DNA of 60,000 bases from Membranipora membranacea (GCA_914767715.1 OU612066.1:4905001-4965000), one strand, 5' to 3'; positions 37,448-51,464 are shown, counted from the stretch's first letter. Notes: generated from the letters alone by a model not told the origin. Made by a program: numbers and translations.

Positions 37448-37567
37448 GTCTACGGCCATATCACGTTGAAAACGCCAGTTCTCGTCCGATCACTGAAGCT
37501 AAGCAACGTCGAGCCCAGTTAGTACTTGGATGGGTGACCGCCTGGGAATACTGGGTGCTGTAGACTT
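37448..37567 (+). rRNA. 5S ribosomal RNA, type A, unit 33
   Basis: Standard type A gene. Unit length 1168; C-runs 6/11. Confidence 0.98.
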
Positions 37568-38615
37568 TTGATTATTTTCCGTTTTTGCAACTTAAAGTCA
37601 TGTTACATTCTTTGCCCTACCATCAATATGAGCTGCTTGAAGTGAATTTTTTTGGGCTCAGTACCCCTCCCCCCTCCCTTCCTCACTCCCCCCCCCCCAA
37701 TTATTCCCAAACGGCAGCATATGCAAGCTTGTTTCTTGCAACAAAAAAGACAACGAAAAGAGCGATTTTTGAGCAGATGAATCCAAGAAAATCCTGCGTT
37801 TCGTGTAAATCCCCATTTGAATTAGGCAGCTGCGCAGCAGCGATTCTTGGGAAGGTCAGCATAGGGGATTGCCGGCACTATGAGAGGTTTGTCCCCCATG
37901 CCAAGAAGAGGATGCCGGGAAATATGTTAGATTGGTGCTGCATTGCTATTACTTTTGGACAATACTCTAGAAATGATAAACAGTATAGAAGCTAGCGAAA
38001 CTGGAAAATTGAAGTCGGCATTACCGGCTATTGTTATCGACAACACAAATTATGACCTTTAGGTGGTAATCCACAGTCCAGTGGTCCAGTCTAGTGCTTA
38101 GATCACTGCTGACACTGTCATAATCAAACAAAAGAGTAACTCACCAGAGCCCGCTACTTGCTGCCAGCTTTCAACTGGCGTGTTGTACCCTGCTCTGTGA
38201 GCGCAGCGTTTAGTCCGGCAGAATGCTAAACAATGAAGCTAAGCACGATGTCGCGTCGAAAAGATTGTTGCCACATGGTTCATGGCATGCTACAAATGTT
38301 GAGCCCAATCCCAAAAAGTCCAGCACGAATAGATGTTTCTATGAGCCATCGAACCGGGCAGGCCCTCCATCCTCAAATAAAAACAGTAGCAAAATTGGAA
38401 ACTTTGAATGTGATGGAGAAGAATTATATGTTTGATAATAGATGGTAGAAATTTTGAAGATGGAGAAGCATAATTTTTGTGTCAAGTAAAGTAACAAGTT
38501 AAAATGAGTCTAGATGAAAGACTATAAACATGCAAAAGAAAAATAAGAGTTGCATGCACTTGTTTTGTTAATACTGCATCCAAGCATAAAACTGCCTAAA
38601 TTAATCACCATAATT

Positions 38616-38735
38616 GTCTACGGCCATATCACGTTGAAAACGCCAGTTCTCGTCCGATCACTGAAGCTAAGCAACGTCGAGCCCAGTTAGTACTTGGATG
38701 GGTGACCGCCTGGGAATACTGGGTGCTGTAGACTT
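38616..38735 (+). rRNA. 5S ribosomal RNA, type A, unit 34
   Basis: Standard type A gene. Unit length 1169; C-runs 7/11. From here on the 7-C version becomes common. Confidence 0.98.
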
Positions 38736-39784
38736 TTGATTATTTTCCGTTTTTGCAACTTAAAGTCATGTTACATTCTTTGCCCTACCATCAATATGAG
38801 CTGCTTGAAGTGAATTTTTTTGGGCTCAGTACCCCTCCCCCCCTCCCTTCCTCACTCCCCCCCCCCCAATTATTCCCAAACGGCAGCATATGCAAGCTTG
38901 TTTCTTGCAACAAAAAAGACAACGAAAAGAGCGATTTTTGAGCAGATGAATCCAAGAAAATCCTGCGTTTCGTGTAAATCCCCATTTGAATTAGGCAGCT
39001 GCGCAGCAGCGATTCTTGGGAAGGTCAGCATAGGGGATTGCCGGCACTATGAGAGGTTTGTCCCCCATGCCAAGAAGAGGATGCCGGGAAATATGTTAGA
39101 TTGGTGCTGCATTGCTATTACTTTTGGACAATACTCTAGAAATGATAAACAGTATAGAAGCTAGCGAAACTGGAAAATTGAAGTCGGCATTACCGGCTAT
39201 TGTTATCGACAACACAAATTATGACCTTTAGGTGGTAATCCACAGTCCAGTGGTCCAGTCTAGTGCTTAGATCACTGCTGACACTGTCATAATCAAACAA
39301 AAGAGTAACTCACCAGAGCCCGCTACTTGCTGCCAGCTTTCAACTGGCGTGTTGTACCCTGCTCTGTGAGCGCAGCGTTTAGTCCGGCAGAATGCTAAAC
39401 AATGAAGCTAAGCACGATGTCGCGTCGAAAAGATTGTTGCCACATGGTTCATGGCATGCTACAAATGTTGAGCCCAATCCCAAAAAGTCCAGCACGAATA
39501 GATGTTTCTATGAGCCATCGAACCGGGCAGGCCCTCCATCCTCAAATAAAAACAGTAGCAAAATTGGAAACTTTGAATGTGATGGAGAAGAATTATATGT
39601 TTGATAATAGATGGTAGAAATTTTGAAGATGGAGAAGCATAATTTTTGTGTCAAGTAAAGTAACAAGTTAAAATGAGTCTAGATGAAAGACTATAAACAT
39701 GCAAAAGAAAAATAAGAGTTGCATGCACTTGTTTTGTTAATACTGCATCCAAGCATAAAACTGCCTAAATTAATCACCATAATT

Positions 39785-39904
39785 GTCTACGGCCATATCA
39801 CGTTGAAAACGCCAGTTCTCGTCCGATCACTGAAGCTAAGCAACGTCGAGCCCAGTTAGTACTTGGATGGGTGACCGCCTGGGAATACTGGGTGCTGTAG
39901 ACTT
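39785..39904 (+). rRNA. 5S ribosomal RNA, type A, unit 35
   Basis: Standard type A gene. Unit length 1168; C-runs 7/10. Confidence 0.98.
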
Positions 39905-40952
39905 TTGATTATTTTCCGTTTTTGCAACTTAAAGTCATGTTACATTCTTTGCCCTACCATCAATATGAGCTGCTTGAAGTGAATTTTTTTGGGCTCAGTA
40001 CCCCTCCCCCCCTCCCTTCCTCACTCCCCCCCCCCAATTATTCCCAAACGGCAGCATATGCAAGCTTGTTTCTTGCAACAAAAAAGACAACGAAAAGAGC
40101 GATTTTTGAGCAGATGAATCCAAGAAAATCCTGCGTTTCGTGTAAATCCCCATTTGAATTAGGCAGCTGCGCAGCAGCGATTCTTGGGAAGGTCAGCATA
40201 GGGGATTGCCGGCACTATGAGAGGTTTGTCCCCCATGCCAAGAAGAGGATGCCGGGAAATATGTTAGATTGGTGCTGCATTGCTATTACTTTTGGACAAT
40301 ACTCTAGAAATGATAAACAGTATAGAAGCTAGCGAAACTGGAAAATTGAAGTCGGCATTACCGGCTATTGTTATCGACAACACAAATTATGACCTTTAGG
40401 TGGTAATCCACAGTCCAGTGGTCCAGTCTAGTGCTTAGATCACTGCTGACACTGTCATAATCAAACAAAAGAGTAACTCACCAGAGCCCGCTACTTGCTG
40501 CCAGCTTTCAACTGGCGTGTTGTACCCTGCTCTGTGAGCGCAGCGTTTAGTCCGGCAGAATGCTAAACAATGAAGCTAAGCACGATGTCGCGTCGAAAAG
40601 ATTGTTGCCACATGGTTCATGGCATGCTACAAATGTTGAGCCCAATCCCAAAAAGTCCAGCACGAATAGATGTTTCTATGAGCCATCGAACCGGGCAGGC
40701 CCTCCATCCTCAAATAAAAACAGTAGCAAAATTGGAAACTTTGAATGTGATGGAGAAGAATTATATGTTTGATAATAGATGGTAGAAATTTTGAAGATGG
40801 AGAAGCATAATTTTTGTGTCAAGTAAAGTAACAAGTTAAAATGAGTCTAGATGAAAGACTATAAACATGCAAAAGAAAAATAAGAGTTGCATGCACTTGT
40901 TTTGTTAATACTGCATCCAAGCATAAAACTGCCTAAATTAATCACCATAATT

Positions 40953-41072
40953 GTCTACGGCCATATCACGTTGAAAACGCCAGTTCTCGTCCGATCACTG
41001 AAGCTAAGCAACGTCGAGCCCAGTTAGTACTTGGATGGGTGACCGCCTGGGAATACTGGGTGCTGTAGACTT
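40953..41072 (+). rRNA. 5S ribosomal RNA, type A, unit 36
   Basis: Standard type A gene. Unit length 1171; C-runs 7/13. Confidence 0.98.
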
Positions 41073-42123
41073 TTGATTATTTTCCGTTTTTGCAACTTAA
41101 AGTCATGTTACATTCTTTGCCCTACCATCAATATGAGCTGCTTGAAGTGAATTTTTTTGGGCTCAGTACCCCTCCCCCCCTCCCTTCCTCACTCCCCCCC
41201 CCCCCCAATTATTCCCAAACGGCAGCATATGCAAGCTTGTTTCTTGCAACAAAAAAGACAACGAAAAGAGCGATTTTTGAGCAGATGAATCCAAGAAAAT
41301 CCTGCGTTTCGTGTAAATCCCCATTTGAATTAGGCAGCTGCGCAGCAGCGATTCTTGGGAAGGTCAGCATAGGGGATTGCCGGCACTATGAGAGGTTTGT
41401 CCCCCATGCCAAGAAGAGGATGCCGGGAAATATGTTAGATTGGTGCTGCATTGCTATTACTTTTGGACAATACTCTAGAAATGATAAACAGTATAGAAGC
41501 TAGCGAAACTGGAAAATTGAAGTCGGCATTACCGGCTATTGTTATCGACAACACAAATTATGACCTTTAGGTGGTAATCCACAGTCCAGTGGTCCAGTCT
41601 AGTGCTTAGATCACTGCTGACACTGTCATAATCAAACAAAAGAGTAACTCACCAGAGCCCGCTACTTGCTGCCAGCTTTCAACTGGCGTGTTGTACCCTG
41701 CTCTGTGAGCGCAGCGTTTAGTCCGGCAGAATGCTAAACAATGAAGCTAAGCACGATGTCGCGTCGAAAAGATTGTTGCCACATGGTTCATGGCATGCTA
41801 CAAATGTTGAGCCCAATCCCAAAAAGTCCAGCACGAATAGATGTTTCTATGAGCCATCGAACCGGGCAGGCCCTCCATCCTCAAATAAAAACAGTAGCAA
41901 AATTGGAAACTTTGAATGTGATGGAGAAGAATTATATGTTTGATAATAGATGGTAGAAATTTTGAAGATGGAGAAGCATAATTTTTGTGTCAAGTAAAGT
42001 AACAAGTTAAAATGAGTCTAGATGAAAGACTATAAACATGCAAAAGAAAAATAAGAGTTGCATGCACTTGTTTTGTTAATACTGCATCCAAGCATAAAAC
42101 TGCCTAAATTAATCACCATAATT

Positions 42124-42243
42124 GTCTACGGCCATATCACGTTGAAAACGCCAGTTCTCGTCCGATCACTGAAGCTAAGCAACGTCGAGCCCAGTTAGTA
42201 CTTGGATGGGTGACCGCCTGGGAATACTGGGTGCTGTAGACTT
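42124..42243 (+). rRNA. 5S ribosomal RNA, type A, unit 37
   Basis: Standard type A gene, the last before the first delta7 copy. Unit length 1169; C-runs 6/12. Private A-to-C at 42492. Confidence 0.98.
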
Positions 42244-43292
42244 TTGATTATTTTCCGTTTTTGCAACTTAAAGTCATGTTACATTCTTTGCCCTACCATC
42301 AATATGAGCTGCTTGAAGTGAATTTTTTTGGGCTCAGTACCCCTCCCCCCTCCCTTCCTCACTCCCCCCCCCCCCAATTATTCCCAAACGGCAGCATATG
42401 CAAGCTTGTTTCTTGCAACAAAAAAGACAACGAAAAGAGCGATTTTTGAGCAGATGAATCCAAGAAAATCCTGCGTTTCGTGTAAATCCCCCTTTGAATT
42501 AGGCAGCTGCGCAGCAGCGATTCTTGGGAAGGTCAGCATAGGGGATTGCCGGCACTATGAGAGGTTTGTCCCCCATGCCAAGAAGAGGATGCCGGGAAAT
42601 ATGTTAGATTGGTGCTGCATTGCTATTACTTTTGGACAATACTCTAGAAATGATAAACAGTATAGAAGCTAGCGAAACTGGAAAATTGAAGTCGGCATTA
42701 CCGGCTATTGTTATCGACAACACAAATTATGACCTTTAGGTGGTAATCCACAGTCCAGTGGTCCAGTCTAGTGCTTAGATCACTGCTGACACTGTCATAA
42801 TCAAACAAAAGAGTAACTCACCAGAGCCCGCTACTTGCTGCCAGCTTTCAACTGGCGTGTTGTACCCTGCTCTGTGAGCGCAGCGTTTAGTCCGGCAGAA
42901 TGCTAAACAATGAAGCTAAGCACGATGTCGCGTCGAAAAGATTGTTGCCACATGGTTCATGGCATGCTACAAATGTTGAGCCCAATCCCAAAAAGTCCAG
43001 CACGAATAGATGTTTCTATGAGCCATCGAACCGGGCAGGCCCTCCATCCTCAAATAAAAACAGTAGCAAAATTGGAAACTTTGAATGTGATGGAGAAGAA
43101 TTATATGTTTGATAATAGATGGTAGAAATTTTGAAGATGGAGAAGCATAATTTTTGTGTCAAGTAAAGTAACAAGTTAAAATGAGTCTAGATGAAAGACT
43201 ATAAACATGCAAAAGAAAAATAAGAGTTGCATGCACTTGTTTTGTTAATACTGCATCCAAGCATAAAACTGCCTAAATTAATCACCATAATT

Positions 43293-43405
43293 GTCTACGG
43301 CCATATCACACGCCAGTTCTCGTCCGATCACTGAAGCTAAGCAACGTCGAGCCCAGTTAGTACTTGGATGGGTGACCGCCTGGGAATACTGGGTGCTGTA
43401 GACTT
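43293..43405 (+). pseudogene. 5S rRNA gene with 7-nt deletion (delta7), unit 38
   Basis: GTTGAAA at gene positions 18-24 is missing, so CATATCAC joins directly to ACGCCAG. This removes four of the six core pairs of helix II (18-21 with 57-60) and three A residues of loop B, so the RNA should not fold or assemble normally. The TATA-like box, the internal promoter at 50-97 (full-gene numbering), helices I, III, IV and V and the TTTT stop remain, so it may still be transcribed. The loss of ribosomal function is inferred from structure. This is the first of six such copies, all within the last 17 kb. Unit length 1162; C-runs 7/11. Confidence 0.9.
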
Positions 43406-44454
43406 TTGATTATTTTCCGTTTTTGCAACTTAAAGTCATGTTACATTCTTTGCCCTACCATCAATATGAGCTGCTTGAAGTGAATTTTTTTGGGCTCAGT
43501 ACCCCTCCCCCCCTCCCTTCCTCACTCCCCCCCCCCCAATTATTCCCAAACGGCAGCATATGCAAGCTTGTTTCTTGCAACAAAAAAGACAACGAAAAGA
43601 GCGATTTTTGAGCAGATGAATCCAAGAAAATCCTGCGTTTCGTGTAAATCCCCATTTGAATTAGGCAGCTGCGCAGCAGCGATTCTTGGGAAGGTCAGCA
43701 TAGGGGATTGCCGGCACTATGAGAGGTTTGTCCCCCATGCCAAGAAGAGGATGCCGGGAAATATGTTAGATTGGTGCTGCATTGCTATTACTTTTGGACA
43801 ATACTCTAGAAATGATAAACAGTATAGAAGCTAGCGAAACTGGAAAATTGAAGTCGGCATTACCGGCTATTGTTATCGACAACACAAATTATGACCTTTA
43901 GGTGGTAATCCACAGTCCAGTGGTCCAGTCTAGTGCTTAGATCACTGCTGACACTGTCATAATCAAACAAAAGAGTAACTCACCAGAGCCCGCTACTTGC
44001 TGCCAGCTTTCAACTGGCGTGTTGTACCCTGCTCTGTGAGCGCAGCGTTTAGTCCGGCAGAATGCTAAACAATGAAGCTAAGCACGATGTCGCGTCGAAA
44101 AGATTGTTGCCACATGGTTCATGGCATGCTACAAATGTTGAGCCCAATCCCAAAAAGTCCAGCACGAATAGATGTTTCTATGAGCCATCGAACCGGGCAG
44201 GCCCTCCATCCTCAAATAAAAACAGTAGCAAAATTGGAAACTTTGAATGTGATGGAGAAGAATTATATGTTTGATAATAGATGGTAGAAATTTTGAAGAT
44301 GGAGAAGCATAATTTTTGTGTCAAGTAAAGTAACAAGTTAAAATGAGTCTAGATGAAAGACTATAAACATGCAAAAGAAAAATAAGAGTTGCATGCACTT
44401 GTTTTGTTAATACTGCATCCAAGCATAAAACTGCCTAAATTAATCACCATAATT

Positions 44455-44567
44455 GTCTACGGCCATATCACACGCCAGTTCTCGTCCGATCACTGAAGCT
44501 AAGCAACGTCGAGCCCAGTTAGTACTTGGATGGGTGACCGCCTGGGAATACTGGGTGCTGTAGACTT
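44455..44567 (+). pseudogene. 5S rRNA gene with 7-nt deletion (delta7), unit 39
   Basis: Same deletion, adjacent to unit 38. The spacer tag differs (C-runs 6/12), so either the C-runs changed after duplication or the deletion moved between units by gene conversion. Unit length 1162. Confidence 0.9.
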
Positions 44568-45616
44568 TTGATTATTTTCCGTTTTTGCAACTTAAAGTCA
44601 TGTTACATTCTTTGCCCTACCATCAATATGAGCTGCTTGAAGTGAATTTTTTTGGGCTCAGTACCCCTCCCCCCTCCCTTCCTCACTCCCCCCCCCCCCA
44701 ATTATTCCCAAACGGCAGCATATGCAAGCTTGTTTCTTGCAACAAAAAAGACAACGAAAAGAGCGATTTTTGAGCAGATGAATCCAAGAAAATCCTGCGT
44801 TTCGTGTAAATCCCCATTTGAATTAGGCAGCTGCGCAGCAGCGATTCTTGGGAAGGTCAGCATAGGGGATTGCCGGCACTATGAGAGGTTTGTCCCCCAT
44901 GCCAAGAAGAGGATGCCGGGAAATATGTTAGATTGGTGCTGCATTGCTATTACTTTTGGACAATACTCTAGAAATGATAAACAGTATAGAAGCTAGCGAA
45001 ACTGGAAAATTGAAGTCGGCATTACCGGCTATTGTTATCGACAACACAAATTATGACCTTTAGGTGGTAATCCACAGTCCAGTGGTCCAGTCTAGTGCTT
45101 AGATCACTGCTGACACTGTCATAATCAAACAAAAGAGTAACTCACCAGAGCCCGCTACTTGCTGCCAGCTTTCAACTGGCGTGTTGTACCCTGCTCTGTG
45201 AGCGCAGCGTTTAGTCCGGCAGAATGCTAAACAATGAAGCTAAGCACGATGTCGCGTCGAAAAGATTGTTGCCACATGGTTCATGGCATGCTACAAATGT
45301 TGAGCCCAATCCCAAAAAGTCCAGCACGAATAGATGTTTCTATGAGCCATCGAACCGGGCAGGCCCTCCATCCTCAAATAAAAACAGTAGCAAAATTGGA
45401 AACTTTGAATGTGATGGAGAAGAATTATATGTTTGATAATAGATGGTAGAAATTTTGAAGATGGAGAAGCATAATTTTTGTGTCAAGTAAAGTAACAAGT
45501 TAAAATGAGTCTAGATGAAAGACTATAAACATGCAAAAGAAAAATAAGAGTTGCATGCACTTGTTTTGTTAATACTGCATCCAAGCATAAAACTGCCTAA
45601 ATTAATCACCATAATT

Positions 45617-45736
45617 GTCTACGGCCATATCACGTTGAAAACGCCAGTTCTCGTCCGATCACTGAAGCTAAGCAACGTCGAGCCCAGTTAGTACTTGGAT
45701 GGGTGACCGCCTGGGAATACTGGGTGCTGTAGACTT
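45617..45736 (+). rRNA. 5S ribosomal RNA, type A, unit 40
   Basis: Standard type A gene. Unit length 1172; C-runs 6/15. This is the most diverged spacer: T-to-G at 45848 and T-to-A at 45852 between the two C-runs, and A-to-T at 45962. Confidence 0.98.
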
Positions 45737-46788
45737 TTGATTATTTTCCGTTTTTGCAACTTAAAGTCATGTTACATTCTTTGCCCTACCATCAATATGA
45801 GCTGCTTGAAGTGAATTTTTTTGGGCTCAGTACCCCTCCCCCCTCCCGTCCACACTCCCCCCCCCCCCCCCAATTATTCCCAAACGGCAGCATATGCAAG
45901 CTTGTTTCTTGCAACAAAAAAGACAACGAAAAGAGCGATTTTTGAGCAGATGAATCCAAGATAATCCTGCGTTTCGTGTAAATCCCCATTTGAATTAGGC
46001 AGCTGCGCAGCAGCGATTCTTGGGAAGGTCAGCATAGGGGATTGCCGGCACTATGAGAGGTTTGTCCCCCATGCCAAGAAGAGGATGCCGGGAAATATGT
46101 TAGATTGGTGCTGCATTGCTATTACTTTTGGACAATACTCTAGAAATGATAAACAGTATAGAAGCTAGCGAAACTGGAAAATTGAAGTCGGCATTACCGG
46201 CTATTGTTATCGACAACACAAATTATGACCTTTAGGTGGTAATCCACAGTCCAGTGGTCCAGTCTAGTGCTTAGATCACTGCTGACACTGTCATAATCAA
46301 ACAAAAGAGTAACTCACCAGAGCCCGCTACTTGCTGCCAGCTTTCAACTGGCGTGTTGTACCCTGCTCTGTGAGCGCAGCGTTTAGTCCGGCAGAATGCT
46401 AAACAATGAAGCTAAGCACGATGTCGCGTCGAAAAGATTGTTGCCACATGGTTCATGGCATGCTACAAATGTTGAGCCCAATCCCAAAAAGTCCAGCACG
46501 AATAGATGTTTCTATGAGCCATCGAACCGGGCAGGCCCTCCATCCTCAAATAAAAACAGTAGCAAAATTGGAAACTTTGAATGTGATGGAGAAGAATTAT
46601 ATGTTTGATAATAGATGGTAGAAATTTTGAAGATGGAGAAGCATAATTTTTGTGTCAAGTAAAGTAACAAGTTAAAATGAGTCTAGATGAAAGACTATAA
46701 ACATGCAAAAGAAAAATAAGAGTTGCATGCACTTGTTTTGTTAATACTGCATCCAAGCATAAAACTGCCTAAATTAATCACCATAATT

Positions 46789-46908
46789 GTCTACGGCCAT
46801 ATCACGTTGAAAACGCCAGTTCTCGTCCGATCACTGAAGCTAAGCAACGTCGAGCCCAGTTAGTACTTGGATGGGTGACCGCCTGGGAATACTGGGTGCT
46901 GTAGACTT
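46789..46908 (+). rRNA. 5S ribosomal RNA, type A, unit 41
   Basis: Standard type A gene. Unit length 1170; C-runs 7/12. Carries a dinucleotide swap TA to AT at 47782-47783, shared with units 45 and 48. Confidence 0.98.
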
Positions 46909-47958
46909 TTGATTATTTTCCGTTTTTGCAACTTAAAGTCATGTTACATTCTTTGCCCTACCATCAATATGAGCTGCTTGAAGTGAATTTTTTTGGGCTC
47001 AGTACCCCTCCCCCCCTCCCTTCCTCACTCCCCCCCCCCCCAATTATTCCCAAACGGCAGCATATGCAAGCTTGTTTCTTGCAACAAAAAAGACAACGAA
47101 AAGAGCGATTTTTGAGCAGATGAATCCAAGAAAATCCTGCGTTTCGTGTAAATCCCCATTTGAATTAGGCAGCTGCGCAGCAGCGATTCTTGGGAAGGTC
47201 AGCATAGGGGATTGCCGGCACTATGAGAGGTTTGTCCCCCATGCCAAGAAGAGGATGCCGGGAAATATGTTAGATTGGTGCTGCATTGCTATTACTTTTG
47301 GACAATACTCTAGAAATGATAAACAGTATAGAAGCTAGCGAAACTGGAAAATTGAAGTCGGCATTACCGGCTATTGTTATCGACAACACAAATTATGACC
47401 TTTAGGTGGTAATCCACAGTCCAGTGGTCCAGTCTAGTGCTTAGATCACTGCTGACACTGTCATAATCAAACAAAAGAGTAACTCACCAGAGCCCGCTAC
47501 TTGCTGCCAGCTTTCAACTGGCGTGTTGTACCCTGCTCTGTGAGCGCAGCGTTTAGTCCGGCAGAATGCTAAACAATGAAGCTAAGCACGATGTCGCGTC
47601 GAAAAGATTGTTGCCACATGGTTCATGGCATGCTACAAATGTTGAGCCCAATCCCAAAAAGTCCAGCACGAATAGATGTTTCTATGAGCCATCGAACCGG
47701 GCAGGCCCTCCATCCTCAAATAAAAACAGTAGCAAAATTGGAAACTTTGAATGTGATGGAGAAGAATTATATGTTTGATAAATGATGGTAGAAATTTTGA
47801 AGATGGAGAAGCATAATTTTTGTGTCAAGTAAAGTAACAAGTTAAAATGAGTCTAGATGAAAGACTATAAACATGCAAAAGAAAAATAAGAGTTGCATGC
47901 ACTTGTTTTGTTAATACTGCATCCAAGCATAAAACTGCCTAAATTAATCACCATAATT

Positions 47959-48078
47959 GTCTACGGCCATATCACGTTGAAAACGCCAGTTCTCGTCCGA
48001 TCACTGAAGCTAAGCAACGTCGAGCCCAGTTAGTACTTGGATGGGTGACCGCCTGGGAATACTGGGTGCTGTAGACTT
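47959..48078 (+). rRNA. 5S ribosomal RNA, type A, unit 42
   Basis: Standard type A gene. Unit length 1169; C-runs 7/11. It follows a TA-to-AT unit, as units 46 and 49 also do. Confidence 0.98.
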
Positions 48079-49127
48079 TTGATTATTTTCCGTTTTTGCA
48101 ACTTAAAGTCATGTTACATTCTTTGCCCTACCATCAATATGAGCTGCTTGAAGTGAATTTTTTTGGGCTCAGTACCCCTCCCCCCCTCCCTTCCTCACTC
48201 CCCCCCCCCCAATTATTCCCAAACGGCAGCATATGCAAGCTTGTTTCTTGCAACAAAAAAGACAACGAAAAGAGCGATTTTTGAGCAGATGAATCCAAGA
48301 AAATCCTGCGTTTCGTGTAAATCCCCATTTGAATTAGGCAGCTGCGCAGCAGCGATTCTTGGGAAGGTCAGCATAGGGGATTGCCGGCACTATGAGAGGT
48401 TTGTCCCCCATGCCAAGAAGAGGATGCCGGGAAATATGTTAGATTGGTGCTGCATTGCTATTACTTTTGGACAATACTCTAGAAATGATAAACAGTATAG
48501 AAGCTAGCGAAACTGGAAAATTGAAGTCGGCATTACCGGCTATTGTTATCGACAACACAAATTATGACCTTTAGGTGGTAATCCACAGTCCAGTGGTCCA
48601 GTCTAGTGCTTAGATCACTGCTGACACTGTCATAATCAAACAAAAGAGTAACTCACCAGAGCCCGCTACTTGCTGCCAGCTTTCAACTGGCGTGTTGTAC
48701 CCTGCTCTGTGAGCGCAGCGTTTAGTCCGGCAGAATGCTAAACAATGAAGCTAAGCACGATGTCGCGTCGAAAAGATTGTTGCCACATGGTTCATGGCAT
48801 GCTACAAATGTTGAGCCCAATCCCAAAAAGTCCAGCACGAATAGATGTTTCTATGAGCCATCGAACCGGGCAGGCCCTCCATCCTCAAATAAAAACAGTA
48901 GCAAAATTGGAAACTTTGAATGTGATGGAGAAGAATTATATGTTTGATAATAGATGGTAGAAATTTTGAAGATGGAGAAGCATAATTTTTGTGTCAAGTA
49001 AAGTAACAAGTTAAAATGAGTCTAGATGAAAGACTATAAACATGCAAAAGAAAAATAAGAGTTGCATGCACTTGTTTTGTTAATACTGCATCCAAGCATA
49101 AAACTGCCTAAATTAATCACCATAATT

Positions 49128-49247
49128 GTCTACGGCCATATCACGTTGAAAACGCCAGTTCTCGTCCGATCACTGAAGCTAAGCAACGTCGAGCCCAGTT
49201 AGTACTTGGATGGGTGACCGCCTGGGAATACTGGGTGCTGTAGACTT
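49128..49247 (+). rRNA. 5S ribosomal RNA, type A, unit 43
   Basis: Standard type A gene. Unit length 1168; C-runs 6/11. G-to-A at 49444 is the same spacer change as at 23741 in unit 21. Confidence 0.98.
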
Positions 49248-50295
49248 TTGATTATTTTCCGTTTTTGCAACTTAAAGTCATGTTACATTCTTTGCCCTAC
49301 CATCAATATGAGCTGCTTGAAGTGAATTTTTTTGGGCTCAGTACCCCTCCCCCCTCCCTTCCTCACTCCCCCCCCCCCAATTATTCCCAAACGGCAGCAT
49401 ATGCAAGCTTGTTTCTTGCAACAAAAAAGACAACGAAAAGAGCAATTTTTGAGCAGATGAATCCAAGAAAATCCTGCGTTTCGTGTAAATCCCCATTTGA
49501 ATTAGGCAGCTGCGCAGCAGCGATTCTTGGGAAGGTCAGCATAGGGGATTGCCGGCACTATGAGAGGTTTGTCCCCCATGCCAAGAAGAGGATGCCGGGA
49601 AATATGTTAGATTGGTGCTGCATTGCTATTACTTTTGGACAATACTCTAGAAATGATAAACAGTATAGAAGCTAGCGAAACTGGAAAATTGAAGTCGGCA
49701 TTACCGGCTATTGTTATCGACAACACAAATTATGACCTTTAGGTGGTAATCCACAGTCCAGTGGTCCAGTCTAGTGCTTAGATCACTGCTGACACTGTCA
49801 TAATCAAACAAAAGAGTAACTCACCAGAGCCCGCTACTTGCTGCCAGCTTTCAACTGGCGTGTTGTACCCTGCTCTGTGAGCGCAGCGTTTAGTCCGGCA
49901 GAATGCTAAACAATGAAGCTAAGCACGATGTCGCGTCGAAAAGATTGTTGCCACATGGTTCATGGCATGCTACAAATGTTGAGCCCAATCCCAAAAAGTC
50001 CAGCACGAATAGATGTTTCTATGAGCCATCGAACCGGGCAGGCCCTCCATCCTCAAATAAAAACAGTAGCAAAATTGGAAACTTTGAATGTGATGGAGAA
50101 GAATTATATGTTTGATAATAGATGGTAGAAATTTTGAAGATGGAGAAGCATAATTTTTGTGTCAAGTAAAGTAACAAGTTAAAATGAGTCTAGATGAAAG
50201 ACTATAAACATGCAAAAGAAAAATAAGAGTTGCATGCACTTGTTTTGTTAATACTGCATCCAAGCATAAAACTGCCTAAATTAATCACCATAATT

Positions 50296-50415
50296 GTCTA
50301 CGGCCATATCACGTTGAAAACGCCAGTTCTCGTCCGATCACTGAAGCTAAGCAACGTCGAGCCCAGTTAGTACTTGGATGGGTGACCGCCTGGGAATACT
50401 GGGTGCTGTAGACTT
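50296..50415 (+). rRNA. 5S ribosomal RNA, type A, unit 44
   Basis: Standard type A gene. Unit length 1169; C-runs 7/11. Confidence 0.98.
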
Positions 50416-51464
50416 TTGATTATTTTCCGTTTTTGCAACTTAAAGTCATGTTACATTCTTTGCCCTACCATCAATATGAGCTGCTTGAAGTGAATTTTTT
50501 TGGGCTCAGTACCCCTCCCCCCCTCCCTTCCTCACTCCCCCCCCCCCAATTATTCCCAAACGGCAGCATATGCAAGCTTGTTTCTTGCAACAAAAAAGAC
50601 AACGAAAAGAGCGATTTTTGAGCAGATGAATCCAAGAAAATCCTGCGTTTCGTGTAAATCCCCATTTGAATTAGGCAGCTGCGCAGCAGCGATTCTTGGG
50701 AAGGTCAGCATAGGGGATTGCCGGCACTATGAGAGGTTTGTCCCCCATGCCAAGAAGAGGATGCCGGGAAATATGTTAGATTGGTGCTGCATTGCTATTA
50801 CTTTTGGACAATACTCTAGAAATGATAAACAGTATAGAAGCTAGCGAAACTGGAAAATTGAAGTCGGCATTACCGGCTATTGTTATCGACAACACAAATT
50901 ATGACCTTTAGGTGGTAATCCACAGTCCAGTGGTCCAGTCTAGTGCTTAGATCACTGCTGACACTGTCATAATCAAACAAAAGAGTAACTCACCAGAGCC
51001 CGCTACTTGCTGCCAGCTTTCAACTGGCGTGTTGTACCCTGCTCTGTGAGCGCAGCGTTTAGTCCGGCAGAATGCTAAACAATGAAGCTAAGCACGATGT
51101 CGCGTCGAAAAGATTGTTGCCACATGGTTCATGGCATGCTACAAATGTTGAGCCCAATCCCAAAAAGTCCAGCACGAATAGATGTTTCTATGAGCCATCG
51201 AACCGGGCAGGCCCTCCATCCTCAAATAAAAACAGTAGCAAAATTGGAAACTTTGAATGTGATGGAGAAGAATTATATGTTTGATAATAGATGGTAGAAA
51301 TTTTGAAGATGGAGAAGCATAATTTTTGTGTCAAGTAAAGTAACAAGTTAAAATGAGTCTAGATGAAAGACTATAAACATGCAAAAGAAAAATAAGAGTT
51401 GCATGCACTTGTTTTGTTAATACTGCATCCAAGCATAAAACTGCCTAAATTAATCACCATAATT

